From JAIROC01 sp031553535 (GTDB taxonomy: Bacteria; Bacteroidota; Bacteroidia; Bacteroidales; WCHB1-69), in contig JAVBLM010000019.1 of assembly GCA_031553535.1 (NCBI GenBank), positions 1 through 64,000 on the forward strand: a stretch of 64,000 nt of DNA, read 5' to 3'. Positions 27,409 to 35,847 of the stretch are shown in pieces (the first letter of the stretch is position 1; each line of letters starts with the position of its first letter). The translations under genes were made by a program, and so were the position numbers. The notes beneath the pieces are model-generated. The model saw only the letters and a list, made by a program, of their open reading frames with translations, was not told the DNA's origin and made no database searches.

Positions 27409-28863
27409 ATGGCACTTATTATTATTGTGTTTATCGTACTACAAATACTTGTGTTTGTGGGTGTTTTGAATAAAATCAAGCGTTTTAAAAACTTTTTCCC
27501 TGATTCGTTTGATATTCATATAACAAAGGAACGATTAGACAATGATCCTGATGATATAGTTGAATTATTGGAGGCACAAAATGCAGGGGAAAATTTTGGT
27601 GAAATTGTACATTCAACTAATGACTATTTACGCAAGAACAAAGGTGCAGCGGCTGACTTTGGTATTCTGAAAGATATAAGTGAGCGACATTTAGAAAAAT
27701 TTGACAACGAAATTGGCAATCAGATAAATGTCCCACTGTATATCGGTTTGGGTGGAACTTTTCTCGGAATTATTGTTGGATTATTTGGAATTTCTTTTAC
27801 AGACACAACAGGCGCGGTTACTATATCTTCTACAAGTATTAGTCAATTATTAAATGGTGTAATTATTGCGATGTTTGCAAGCTTGTTCGGCTTGATTTTT
27901 ACAGTTATTAATTCTTGGCTTTATAAAGATGCTGCTTATAAAAACGATACCGATAAGAACAATTATTATGACTTGTTGCAACGAGAACTTTTACCTGCAT
28001 TGAACACAGGTGTTGCGAAATCATTGGGGACATTAAATGTTGTTTTGAATGAATTTATACGCAAGTTTGGCGAGAATATGGATGATTACAGAGATTCGGG
28101 GCGACTTTTAAATGAAAATTTAACCAAACAGCAATTTGTATTGGAAGAAATAAACAAGTTGAGTTTGACACGCACAGCAACAAAAATAGCCGAAGTTTTT
28201 ACCAACCTACACGAATCTTCAAAGCACTTCGAAAAATTTCTAACATACCAAAAAGAATTGAATGAATATATTGATAAAGCAGAAAATGTAACCGAAGAAA
28301 TGAACGACATAATTGGCAATTTCAAAGATTTTAACTTGAATCTTAAAGCGGTTGGCAATAATTCTCTTGCAAGCATAGAACTTCAAAAACAATTTAAGGA
28401 TTCTTTGGAAATACATTTTCCTGCAAGAAGTGATTTTCGTGAAAAATGGAGGGAGCAAACAGATGAATTAAACCAAGATGTAAAAAAGGTTTATTCGGAA
28501 TTATACAATTATTTCAAAGAGCAAACAGAACAATTAAAAATTTTCACAGAAAATAACAGTGAGTTTTTTAGTGGCATTGGTGAAACACAAAAAGCAATAC
28601 AAGTTTTTGCGGAAAGTTCAAATGTCCAAAAAGCAGAATTTGAATTGCTAAAAAATGAGATGGTAGAATTAAGAAAAGATTTGAATACCGCTCAAAAATC
28701 TTCTCTCGAAACAAATATTGCTCTTATTGATGCACTCAAAGAGATAAAGAAAGACACTCAAAAAGAAACAATAGAAAGTCACGAATTGTTAGTAAAAGCA
28801 ATCAAAAGTTTGAATATTTCCATTTCAAAACTTGGAAAAACCGAAAAATCAAAAGAAAATTAA
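27409..28863 (+). CDS. zorA-like: ZorA-like proton-channel (MotA/ExbB-type) motor protein
   Basis: 484 residues. TM1 is at 3-20 (ALIIIVFIVLQILVFVGVL). A cytoplasmic segment precedes TM2 (108-130, VPLYIGLGGTFLGIIVGLFG), which carries the glycine-rich MotA/TolQ/ExbB channel signature, and TM3 (150-171, GVIIAMFASLFGLIFTVINS). Residues ~210-484 are a long helical, coiled-coil cytoplasmic tail, as in ZorA, where the tail is thought to relay motor state to effectors. It begins 12 nt after the NADAR-like gene and 3 nt before the ZorB-like gene. Confidence 0.85.
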   Translation: MALIIIVFIVLQILVFVGVLNKIKRFKNFFPDSFDIHITKERLDNDPDDIVELLEAQNAGENFGEIVHSTNDYLRKNKGAAADFGILKDISERHLEKFDNEIGNQINVPLYIGLGGTFLGIIVGLFGISFTDTTGAVTISSTSISQLLNGVIIAMFASLFGLIFTVINSWLYKDAAYKNDTDKNNYYDLLQRELLPALNTGVAKSLGTLNVVLNEFIRKFGENMDDYRDSGRLLNENLTKQQFVLEEINKLSLTRTATKIAEVFTNLHESSKHFEKFLTYQKELNEYIDKAENVTEEMNDIIGNFKDFNLNLKAVGNNSLASIELQKQFKDSLEIHFPARSDFREKWREQTDELNQDVKKVYSELYNYFKEQTEQLKIFTENNSEFFSGIGETQKAIQVFAESSNVQKAEFELLKNEMVELRKDLNTAQKSSLETNIALIDALKEIKKDTQKETIESHELLVKAIKSLNISISKLGKTEKSKEN

Positions 28864-28866
28864 ACT

Positions 28867-29538
28867 ATGGGAAAATCGAACGAGAAAAAAAGAGATTTCT
28901 TTTGGTTGAGTTATTCCGACCTAATGACAAGTTTATTTTTTGTAATGCTTGTACTTTTCGTGCTTGTGTATTCAATGCAAAATAAATTGATAGGCGATTT
29001 AAATAAAGCCAATGATAGTTTAAGAGCTGAAAAAGAGGAGCTTGAAAGAATAATGCAAATAGATAAACAGTTTGAACCACTTATAAAGTCAGGTAAATTT
29101 GTTTACTTTCCAAATACGAAAAAGTTTGTTGCGAAAGACTTAATTGGACACGAAATATTTGAGCCTAATAAAACTATAATATTAACTCAATACATACAGG
29201 CAACTATTGATGTTGGACGAGAAGTTGAAAGTCTTTTGAAAAAATTATCGCAAGAAAATCCAGATTTCTCATATCAACTTGTTATCGAAGGAAATATGGC
29301 TAATTTTTTTGACAAGAGAATAAGTCAAGATAACGATCTGGGATACAGAATGAGTTATGAAAGGGCTTTGGCCGTTTATCAACTTTGGACAAACAGAGGA
29401 ATTGATTTGAGAAAATACAATACTGAAATTTTGATATGTGGTAGTGGTTTTAATGGTTTGGACAGAGACCGAATAGAAGAAAATAACAAGAGATTTTCCA
29501 TACAAATAATTCCAAAAATCAGTTCTCGAATCAAGTAA
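28867..29538 (+). CDS. zorB-like: ZorB-like (MotB/OmpA-domain) stator protein
   Basis: 223 residues. One N-terminal membrane helix, FFWLSYSDLMTSLFFVMLVL (11-30), carries the proton-accepting aspartate D18 in the MotB-style 'SYSDLMTSLFF' context. A linker and an OmpA/MotB-type peptidoglycan-binding domain (about 95-220) follow, with MSYERALAVYQLWTNRGID and ILICGSGFNGLDRDRIEENNKRFSI split by a short spacer. The protein is last in the operon, as expected for a two-component MotAB-like motor, and its 3' flank is an attC-like palindrome. Confidence 0.85.
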   Translation: MGKSNEKKRDFFWLSYSDLMTSLFFVMLVLFVLVYSMQNKLIGDLNKANDSLRAEKEELERIMQIDKQFEPLIKSGKFVYFPNTKKFVAKDLIGHEIFEPNKTIILTQYIQATIDVGREVESLLKKLSQENPDFSYQLVIEGNMANFFDKRISQDNDLGYRMSYERALAVYQLWTNRGIDLRKYNTEILICGSGFNGLDRDRIEENNKRFSIQIIPKISSRIK

Positions 29539-29573
29539 AATGCAGAAAAGAAAAGGGTAACAAATGGGCGAAC

Positions 29574-29670
29574 GCACAACAAGCGGTTTGCCGTCAGGCG
29601 GGGGCAAGTCAGGAATTGAAAGTTTGTGCGGAACAATCCCGCCCGAACGGCAAGCCGCCGGACGTTATGC
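29574..29670 (+). repeat. attC-like imperfect palindrome
   Basis: The ends GCACAAC (29574-29580) and GTTATGC (29664-29670) are complementary apart from one G-T pair, like integron R''/R' boxes. Inside them AAGCGGTTTGCCGTCAGGCG (from 29581) pairs imperfectly with GCCCGAACGGCAAGCCGC (to about 29657). The GC content is much higher than in the neighbouring genes. No integrase gene is visible. Confidence 0.55.
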
Positions 29671-29757
29671 GACAGCGGGACAAATGTGCCGTGTAAATTG
29701 AAGCAGAAAATGAAAATAGAGTTTTAGCGGTAGTTTAAATGTGTAAAATATACAAAT

Positions 29758-30705
29758 ATGGCAAAGAAAAAGGTAGCTATTGGAGTGCTAAGTATAGCAA
29801 TGATTTTTTTTGTAGTAGTAGGTTTTTCATCTAAATTTTCTGACACAAAAGACGTTAAATATGAATTAATTATGAATGCTTTTTTCTTTGAAAATAACAT
29901 ACAGAAACCTAATGCAGCTTTGTTAATCACAGACAAGAAAGAAATAAAAGCCGATGCAAAAATGTTTTTGACAGAAAGAAAAAGCTATCATTTATGTGGG
30001 TATCATTATCGGTTTTTATTTTGGACAACTACCGATAATTTATTTGGGGATATATCTGTAAATGAAAAATGTGAAGATTTTAGCTATAAACCAAAAGAGT
30101 CACAAGAAAAATTAACTTATTATATTAAGCAACTGGAAACAGCTCCTATTCATTATGTTTATACTTTGGAAATTCCTGTGTCAATGGAACCGAATGAAAT
30201 CAGAGAAAAACTAAAAGATAGTAAATTGATTTTATGTTTTGTAGATGGGGAAAAAGCACGTTTCCCTTTTATTCGTTTTTCATACAAACATTATAGTGGT
30301 CATTGGAAAAACGCAAATGGAGAAACTGATTGGAAAAAATCAACAAAAAAGAATGAAATAGGCTCAAGAGAGGCATTTGAAAAACTTGTAAAAAAGGTAG
30401 AATCGGTATCCTCAGTTGTAAATGAATGGGATGTTCATTACATGGGAAATGGTGTAGTAGGCGACACCCTATTCTACCAAAAAGGACATGTTGAACTTCT
30501 GTTTAAAACAGGAACGGATTTATCAAAAGCGGTAACAGTTTTGGAACAAGCAGGTGCGCAGGTTGAAAGAAAAAATAATCCAACTACTTATTTTGTGCAA
30601 GTGGTAGATACTTCTGCTGATATTGAAGATATTAAACGTATATTAAAACCACATTCTTTTATAACGGGGATAACGGAATATACAAATGATAGGCATAAAA
30701 AATGA
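29758..30705 (+). CDS. Hypothetical membrane-anchored protein (cassette-like)
   Basis: 315 residues. An N-terminal uncleaved-looking hydrophobic helix (KKVAIGVLSIAMIFFVVVGF) is followed by a soluble, beta-rich region with WTTTDNLFGDISVNEKCED, and by a helical/strand C-terminal half with ALTERNATING charged residues and VVDTSADIEDIKRIL. No family is recognised. Between attC-like sequences and on the same strand as its neighbours, it looks like a single-gene cassette. Confidence 0.6.
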   Translation: MAKKKVAIGVLSIAMIFFVVVGFSSKFSDTKDVKYELIMNAFFFENNIQKPNAALLITDKKEIKADAKMFLTERKSYHLCGYHYRFLFWTTTDNLFGDISVNEKCEDFSYKPKESQEKLTYYIKQLETAPIHYVYTLEIPVSMEPNEIREKLKDSKLILCFVDGEKARFPFIRFSYKHYSGHWKNANGETDWKKSTKKNEIGSREAFEKLVKKVESVSSVVNEWDVHYMGNGVVGDTLFYQKGHVELLFKTGTDLSKAVTVLEQAGAQVERKNNPTTYFVQVVDTSADIEDIKRILKPHSFITGITEYTNDRHKK

Positions 30706-30828
30706 CAGCAAAATATGTTTCCTGTTGTTGCCGCTTGACTTTGGACAGGTGATTTATTTGTTAAAAAAAACATTGTAAATAAAGCACAAATTAAAAAATA
30801 GGGAAACATCAAAAAAACATTGCCGACC

Positions 30829-30860
30829 GCATAACGTGCAGTTTGGCGTCAGCAGCAAGC
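30829..30860 (+). repeat. attC-like half site
   Basis: GCATAACGTGCAGTTTGGCG starts at 30829. The first seven bases are the exact complement partner of the GTTATGC box at 29664. The matching right half is not clear. Confidence 0.4.
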
Positions 30861-30920
30861 ATGTCATGTAAAAATTAAATAGAGTGAAAATTAAGTTAAA
30901 TCATTTAAAAATAACGTAAT

Positions 30921-31574
30921 ATGAAGAAAACATTTTTTTATTTAGTACTAGCGGTAACAACAATATTTTTTACTGCTTGTGACAAAAACAACGATCAAAA
31001 TGATGACAATAATGGTCAAAATGGTCAGAATGATCAGAATGATCAGAATGGTAACACAAAAAATTATTCTGTGGGGGATTATTATAAAGTCAGCGGGGTT
31101 GAAGGAATTGTATTTGAAATTTCAGAGAATGGAAAACATGGGAAAATTATATCCATGGACGAAACACAGGCGGCATGGGCAACAACAGAAACTTGGACTG
31201 TTTTAACTAATGCAATTGATGAGAATGATGGATTAGTAAACACAAATATTATTAAAAACAACTTTGATATTAATGAATATCCTGCTTTTAAGTGGTGTAT
31301 TGATAAAAATTCAGGTGGTGTGACAAAATGGTATTTTCCAGCCAAAAACGAATTACTAACTATCTATTCAGTATTCGACAAATTACAAAATGCTTTAGAT
31401 AAGCATCAAGGTACTTTATTGAACAACACTTGGTTTTATTGGTCTTCTTCAGAATATCCAGGAATTTATCCAGTTGTCAGTTGGTATGTTAATTTTTCCA
31501 CTGGGGGAGCGAGCTATCTTAATACGTTTAAATATGACTACAGGGGATATGTGCGAGCAGTTCGATCTTTTTAA
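30921..31574 (+). CDS. Lipoprotein with DUF1566 (Lcl C-terminal-like) domain
   Basis: 217 residues. Signal peptide II with lipobox FFTAC (C at about 20), followed by a low-complexity Asn/Asp/Gln/Gly stretch (DKNNDQNDDNNGQNGQNDQN) acting as a linker. From about 100 there is a DUF1566-type domain with FPAKNELLTIYSVF, WFYWSSSEYPG, WYVNFSTGGASYL and the final GYVRAVRSF. These domains are lectin-like or adhesive by fold, and the function here is unknown. It is a separate cassette-like gene. Confidence 0.75.
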   Translation: MKKTFFYLVLAVTTIFFTACDKNNDQNDDNNGQNGQNDQNDQNGNTKNYSVGDYYKVSGVEGIVFEISENGKHGKIISMDETQAAWATTETWTVLTNAIDENDGLVNTNIIKNNFDINEYPAFKWCIDKNSGGVTKWYFPAKNELLTIYSVFDKLQNALDKHQGTLLNNTWFYWSSSEYPGIYPVVSWYVNFSTGGASYLNTFKYDYRGYVRAVRSF

Positions 31575-31718
31575 AAAATCATATAATGTTCCACAGTCGT
31601 TTTTCCAACACACTATTTAGCAAGGGGAGACGTTAATTTCGGATATTTTGAGAATAACAAACTTTGAGAATGAATAGAATCGTGAAAAATATTGAGAATG
31701 AGTATCAACCAGCCGAAC

Positions 31719-31745
31719 GCCTAACGAAGCGGCAATGCTGGTAGC
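31719..31745 (+). repeat. attC-like half site
   Basis: GCCTAACGAAGCGGCAATGC at 31719 has the RYYYAAC-type box of integron attC sites. No full right arm is seen. Confidence 0.4.
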
Positions 31746-31769
31746 GTAAACCAAAAAAATAAAAGAAGT

Positions 31770-32003
31770 ATGACAAAATTTAAAATTTCAATCTTGATTC
31801 TGGCACTTACAGTTATGACAATTTGAGTATTCTTTTATGAAATCAGAGAAAAAACGCTCAAAGTTATAAAATTGAGCCGTTCCGCATTAATGTATTTAGC
31901 TTATGCTATTTACGAAGAAGAAAGCAATAAAGATAAATTTAGAGATAAAAACAAAGTAATGCCTGTAGAATTTATAAATTTGGAAGACGAATATAAAACA
32001 TAA
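31770..32003 (+). pseudogene. Broken small gene with in-frame TGA
   Basis: ATG at 31770 reads MTKFKISILILALTVMTI, then TGA at 31824-31826, then continues in frame with VFFYEIREKTLKVIK through EEESNKDKFRDKNKV to TAA at 32001-32003. Restoring one base (TGA to TGG) would give a 77-residue protein with an N-terminal membrane helix and a charged tail. A sequencing error or start inside the frame cannot be excluded. Confidence 0.5.
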
Positions 32004-32115
32004 AAACACCAATGTCCAACAAGTGAGCTTGAAAAAATGTAGAAAATTGAGTAATGATAAAAATATATAGGCTTGAGAATTTTACAAAGTTATGTAACAT
32101 TAAAAATGTGAATGT

Positions 32116-32658
32116 ATGAAATATTTGATTATTATAATGACTTTAATTTTTTTTACAAGTTGCAAGTCATTAACAAACATACGAGTTGCAAAATCTGAAA
32201 ATACACCGTTTTTTCGAAATCAAGGAGAGCAAGAGGACTATTGGGCAAAACAATTTTTCGAGAAACAATATGAAAAGTCTGAATATTCAAAATTTATCGG
32301 AGAAGTGAGAATAAATAATTCTGAAATTCAATTTGGAGAAACAGAATGTGTTATATATTCTAATCCCAAACCTGAATATGAACTAATTTTTGAAAAAGGT
32401 TTGTTGTATCCTGCTATCTTGGGAACGGACACTATGGATATTTGCTGTTTAGAAGAATTAACCTTTTTGTCAGACAACCCCCAAATAAAAAGATTTAGAT
32501 TTTGGATTTGGCAGAAAATAGGCAATATACCTTTGGCAAATCCGAGTGTTTATCTTTTTGAATTGAACAATGAAACAGCAAAGAAAGAAACAGATTGGGA
32601 AACTTTTATGGAAAATGCTAAATTGACTTTTATAAAATATGGTTGGACAGTGTTATAA
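32116..32658 (+). CDS. Hypothetical lipoprotein (cassette-like)
   Basis: 180 residues. Signal peptide II MKYLIIIMTLIFFTSC with lipobox cysteine at 16, and a mature part with EDYWAKQFFEK, GETECVIYSNP and MDICCLEELTF. No known family is recognised. It is the last cassette-like gene before the right direct repeat. Confidence 0.6.
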   Translation: MKYLIIIMTLIFFTSCKSLTNIRVAKSENTPFFRNQGEQEDYWAKQFFEKQYEKSEYSKFIGEVRINNSEIQFGETECVIYSNPKPEYELIFEKGLLYPAILGTDTMDICCLEELTFLSDNPQIKRFRFWIWQKIGNIPLANPSVYLFELNNETAKKETDWETFMENAKLTFIKYGWTVL

Positions 32659-32668
32659 ATAAAACGTC

Positions 32669-32700
32669 ATACAACAAGCGTAGCCGTTGCACAACTACCA
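32669..32700 (+). repeat. attC-like half site
   Basis: ATACAACAAGCGTAGCCG (from 32669) aligns with GCACAACAAGCGGTTTGCCG of the site at 29574, sharing ACAACAAGCG and GCCG. Confidence 0.4.
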
Positions 32701-32759
32701 TTTTTGGAGTAAATCCTGGTGCATGTTAAAAATCCGGCTTCAACCCAGGCGATTTAAGG

Positions 32760-32774
32760 CATGCGTATTTTAAA
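32760..32774 (+). repeat. 15-bp direct repeat, right island boundary
   Basis: CATGCGTATTTTAAA, identical to 25073-25087. The core genome resumes at 32842-32875 with the AMP nucleosidase promoter and gene. Confidence 0.55.
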
Positions 32775-32841
32775 AGATTATCTATTTGTAATCAAAATAT
32801 ATAATTCGACTCAAAACTAAATTTCATATACAAAACTTGTT

Positions 32842-32849
32842 TAACTTTG
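32842..32849 (+). promoter_or_regulatory. -7 box of the AMP nucleosidase gene
   Basis: TAACTTTG fits TAnnTTTG, 26 bp before the ATG. Confidence 0.55.
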
Positions 32850-32874
32850 CGTTGTATACCATAAATAGTTACTT

Positions 32875-33651
32875 ATGCGAACAAAAGAAGAAATTGTACA
32901 GAATTGGCTTACCCGGTATACGGGATTGCCCCTGGATGCATTTGGAGAATATATTTTGTTGACAAACTTTCGATACTATGTAGATTTATTTGCTCAGATG
33001 CACCAGGTTGATATCATCGGGGAAGATAAAGAAATGCTTAATGCCACGGCAGAAAACATTACCATTATCGATTTCTCTATTGGCAGTCCTATGGCGGCAA
33101 CAGTAATGGATCTATTATCCGCCATTAAGCCAAAGGCCGTACTATTTTTAGGAAAGTGCGGAGGCATCAAACCTTATAATAAATTAGGAGACTTTATCCT
33201 GCCTTTGGCTGCTATTCGCGGAGAAGGTACCTCCAATGATTATTTCCCTCCGGAAGTCCCTGCCCTTCCTGCTTTTAGCTTGCAGAAAACAACATCAAGC
33301 AGTATCCGTGATGCGGGACAAGATTACTGGACAGGAACGGTATATTCAACCAACAGGCGGGTGTGGGAACACGATGAGGACTTTAAAAACTACTTGCGTG
33401 AAATTCGTGTAATGGGTGTAGATATGGAAACGGCAACGCTATTCAGCGTAGGGTTTTACAACCATATACCAACAGGGGCACTGCTTCTGGTATCCGACAG
33501 GCCTATGTTAGCCGATGGAATCAAAACAACGGAAAGTGATAATCTGGTTACTAAAAACTTTGTACGCCTGCATTTAGAAATCGGTATCCGCTCTTTACGC
33601 AAACTAATGGAAGAAAACATCACTATTAAACACTTACGATTTGAACTCTAG
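32875..33651 (+). CDS. amn: AMP nucleosidase
   Basis: 258 residues, the short Bacteroidetes-type form without the N-terminal domain of E. coli Amn. It hydrolyses AMP to adenine and ribose 5-phosphate. PNP/UDP-phosphorylase superfamily features are IDFSIGSPMAATVMDLL, the FLGKCGGIKP glycine segment, LPLAAIRGEGTSNDY, and the MGVDMETATLFSVG purine/ribose-binding region (VDMET). Monocistronic. Confidence 0.92.
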   Translation: MRTKEEIVQNWLTRYTGLPLDAFGEYILLTNFRYYVDLFAQMHQVDIIGEDKEMLNATAENITIIDFSIGSPMAATVMDLLSAIKPKAVLFLGKCGGIKPYNKLGDFILPLAAIRGEGTSNDYFPPEVPALPAFSLQKTTSSSIRDAGQDYWTGTVYSTNRRVWEHDEDFKNYLREIRVMGVDMETATLFSVGFYNHIPTGALLLVSDRPMLADGIKTTESDNLVTKNFVRLHLEIGIRSLRKLMEENITIKHLRFEL

Positions 33652-33690
33652 TACAAATACAACCCTTAAGCTACTTTCCGAAAAAAGTTG

Positions 33691-33698
33691 TACCTTTG
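33691..33698 (+). promoter_or_regulatory. -7 box of yidC
   Basis: TACCTTTG fits TAnnTTTG, 40 bp before the ATG. Confidence 0.6.
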
Positions 33699-33737
33699 CA
33701 CCCTATTTTTTAGTTACAAGTATATTTACAATAAAAC

Positions 33738-35747
33738 ATGAATAAACAAACAATCATAGGATTAGTCCTGCTTTTTGCCCTTGTTATCGGCTATAGTTGG
33801 TATATGTCTCCGTCGGAAGAAGAACGTATTGCACACCAAAAGAAACAAGACTCGATACGATTAGCTTATATGAACGAGCAAGCTGATTCCCTTTCTGCCG
33901 CAATCGCTAACCTGCAAACGGAAGAAAGAAACGAAACAGATAGCAGTGCAAGTATATCCGATACCATAGCAAAGTACCAAAAATTAGCTGCCTCTTATGG
34001 ATCATTTACACATGCTTCCATCAAAACAGATGATTCTCCCCTTACGGTAGAAAATGATTTGTACCGCCTGACCATCGGTAGAAAAGGAGGAAGAATAGAA
34101 TCTGTCGAATTGAAAAACGTAAGAACTTATGACAGTCTACCCGTTTTTCTTTTTAAAGAAGGAGATAACAACAATAGCTTCGGGTTTTCATTCAATTCGA
34201 ATTACTTAATATTAAATACAAATGATCTATACTTTGTTCCCGCAAAGAACTACGACAAACAATCGCTTGTTGTTTCGGGAAAAGATTCCATAGAAATTGC
34301 AATGCGTTTATATCCGGATAAATCGCATGAACAAATCGACAGTTCAAGCTATATTGAGTTCCTCTATACAATTAAAGGTAATGACTACCGGACAGGATTG
34401 AAAATTAACTTTGTCAACACTTCGCAATATATCGACCGTAATCAACCTCAACTGGAATTAACATGGCAGGCTCAATTACGGCAACAGGAAAAAAACCTGA
34501 AAAGCGAAATGACTTCAACAACCATCTATTATAGCGATATTGATGATGTTGAAAATTTAAAGGAAGCTCCGGACAAAGGGGACTCTGCCTCTTACCCTAC
34601 CCGACTGAAATGGATATCATTCAAGCAGTTGTTCTTTACCTCCACGATTATCGCCGATGATTATTTTACCAATGGAACGATGGTTGTGGACATCCCACAG
34701 CAACAGTCTGGCCGTTCATTAAAAAACATGAAAGTGCGGCTTACACTTCCGTTTGAAGGCGACAATTCGAGTGTTGGAATGCACTTCTACTTTGGCCCCA
34801 ACAAATACAATACATTAAAACAATATAAAATCAATCTGGAAGACCAAATCCAGTTGGGAGGAAAACTAATCTCCTGGATCAATAAATATGCGATCATTCC
34901 TATTTTTGACTTCTTTGACGGTTTTGGATGGAACTACGGATTGATTATATTAATGCTTACCATTATTATCAAAACCGTATTGTTTCCTCTGACAATGACT
35001 AATTACAAGTCATCAGCCAAGATGCGCGTAATAAAACCTGAAGTCGAAGAAATAAACAAACGCTATCCGAAGCAAGAAGATGCAATGAAGAAACAGCAGG
35101 CTATTATGGCTTTGTATAAACAGGCAGGTGTCAAACCCATGGCCGGATGTTTACCTATGCTATTACAAATGCCTATCCTTATTGCCATGTTCCGTTTCTT
35201 TCCGTCATCTTATGAATTAAGGCAACAACCTTTCTTATGGGCAAAAGACCTTTCGACCTATGATGCTATTGTATCCTGGGATGTCCATATTCCGTTGATA
35301 TCTACATTTTACGGAAACCATGTAAGTTTATTTACATTATTAATGACCATAGCTACTTTAGCCTATACCATCCTTAACAATAAAATGATGGCAACAGGCG
35401 GCAATGATCAACAAATGAAAATGATGAAATGGATGATGTATTTAATGCCCATCATGTTTTTAGGTATTTTCAACAACTATTCTGCCGGGTTAAGTTATTA
35501 TTATTTATTGGTTAACTTAATTACATTTGTTCAAATGGGTCTTTTCAGGCTAACAGTTAACGAAGATAAATTACACGCTCAAATGCAGGCAAACAAAAAC
35601 AAACCGGTAACAAAATCAAAATGGCAGAAACGCATGGAAGATATGGTTAAACAACAACAAGCTGCCGCCGCACAACAGCGAAGTGGAAATGCTCCTGTCA
35701 CAAAACAACGCAGCAATACCTCTGTACAGAAGAAGAAAAAAAGATAA
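33738..35747 (+). CDS. yidC: Membrane protein insertase YidC
   Basis: 669 residues. Inserts and folds inner-membrane proteins with or without SecYEG. An N-terminal membrane anchor (IIGLVLLFALVIGYSWYMS) is followed by a large periplasmic beta-domain (about 60-370) and the conserved 60KD_IMP region of five helices (about 380-620), with NYGLIILMLTIIIKTVLFPLT, KPMAGCLPMLLQMPILIAMF and NYSAGLSYYYLL. The C-terminal tail is Lys/Gln-rich (KKKKR), as in species where YidC contacts ribosomes. A hairpin terminator follows. Confidence 0.96.
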   Translation: MNKQTIIGLVLLFALVIGYSWYMSPSEEERIAHQKKQDSIRLAYMNEQADSLSAAIANLQTEERNETDSSASISDTIAKYQKLAASYGSFTHASIKTDDSPLTVENDLYRLTIGRKGGRIESVELKNVRTYDSLPVFLFKEGDNNNSFGFSFNSNYLILNTNDLYFVPAKNYDKQSLVVSGKDSIEIAMRLYPDKSHEQIDSSSYIEFLYTIKGNDYRTGLKINFVNTSQYIDRNQPQLELTWQAQLRQQEKNLKSEMTSTTIYYSDIDDVENLKEAPDKGDSASYPTRLKWISFKQLFFTSTIIADDYFTNGTMVVDIPQQQSGRSLKNMKVRLTLPFEGDNSSVGMHFYFGPNKYNTLKQYKINLEDQIQLGGKLISWINKYAIIPIFDFFDGFGWNYGLIILMLTIIIKTVLFPLTMTNYKSSAKMRVIKPEVEEINKRYPKQEDAMKKQQAIMALYKQAGVKPMAGCLPMLLQMPILIAMFRFFPSSYELRQQPFLWAKDLSTYDAIVSWDVHIPLISTFYGNHVSLFTLLMTIATLAYTILNNKMMATGGNDQQMKMMKWMMYLMPIMFLGIFNNYSAGLSYYYLLVNLITFVQMGLFRLTVNEDKLHAQMQANKNKPVTKSKWQKRMEDMVKQQQAAAAQQRSGNAPVTKQRSNTSVQKKKKR

Positions 35748-35768
35748 TCAATATAAAAAACAAAATAG

Positions 35769-35795
35769 AGACTGTCTAAAAAGGCAGTCTTTTTT
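35769..35795 (+). terminator. Terminator of yidC
   Basis: AGACTG (35769-35774) and CAGTCT (35785-35790) form the stem, followed by TTTTT. Confidence 0.75.
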
Positions 35796-35847
35796 GTTTA
35801 TTTATTTTTTTATTATATTTGTACTTTATTTTCAAATCTACTACTAT

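Noticed and set aside
28867..29538. Flagellar MotB or plain OmpA lipoprotein
   Set aside because: No flagellar genes, no lipobox, and it is coupled to a ZorA-like protein with a long coiled-coil tail and toxin-like genes.
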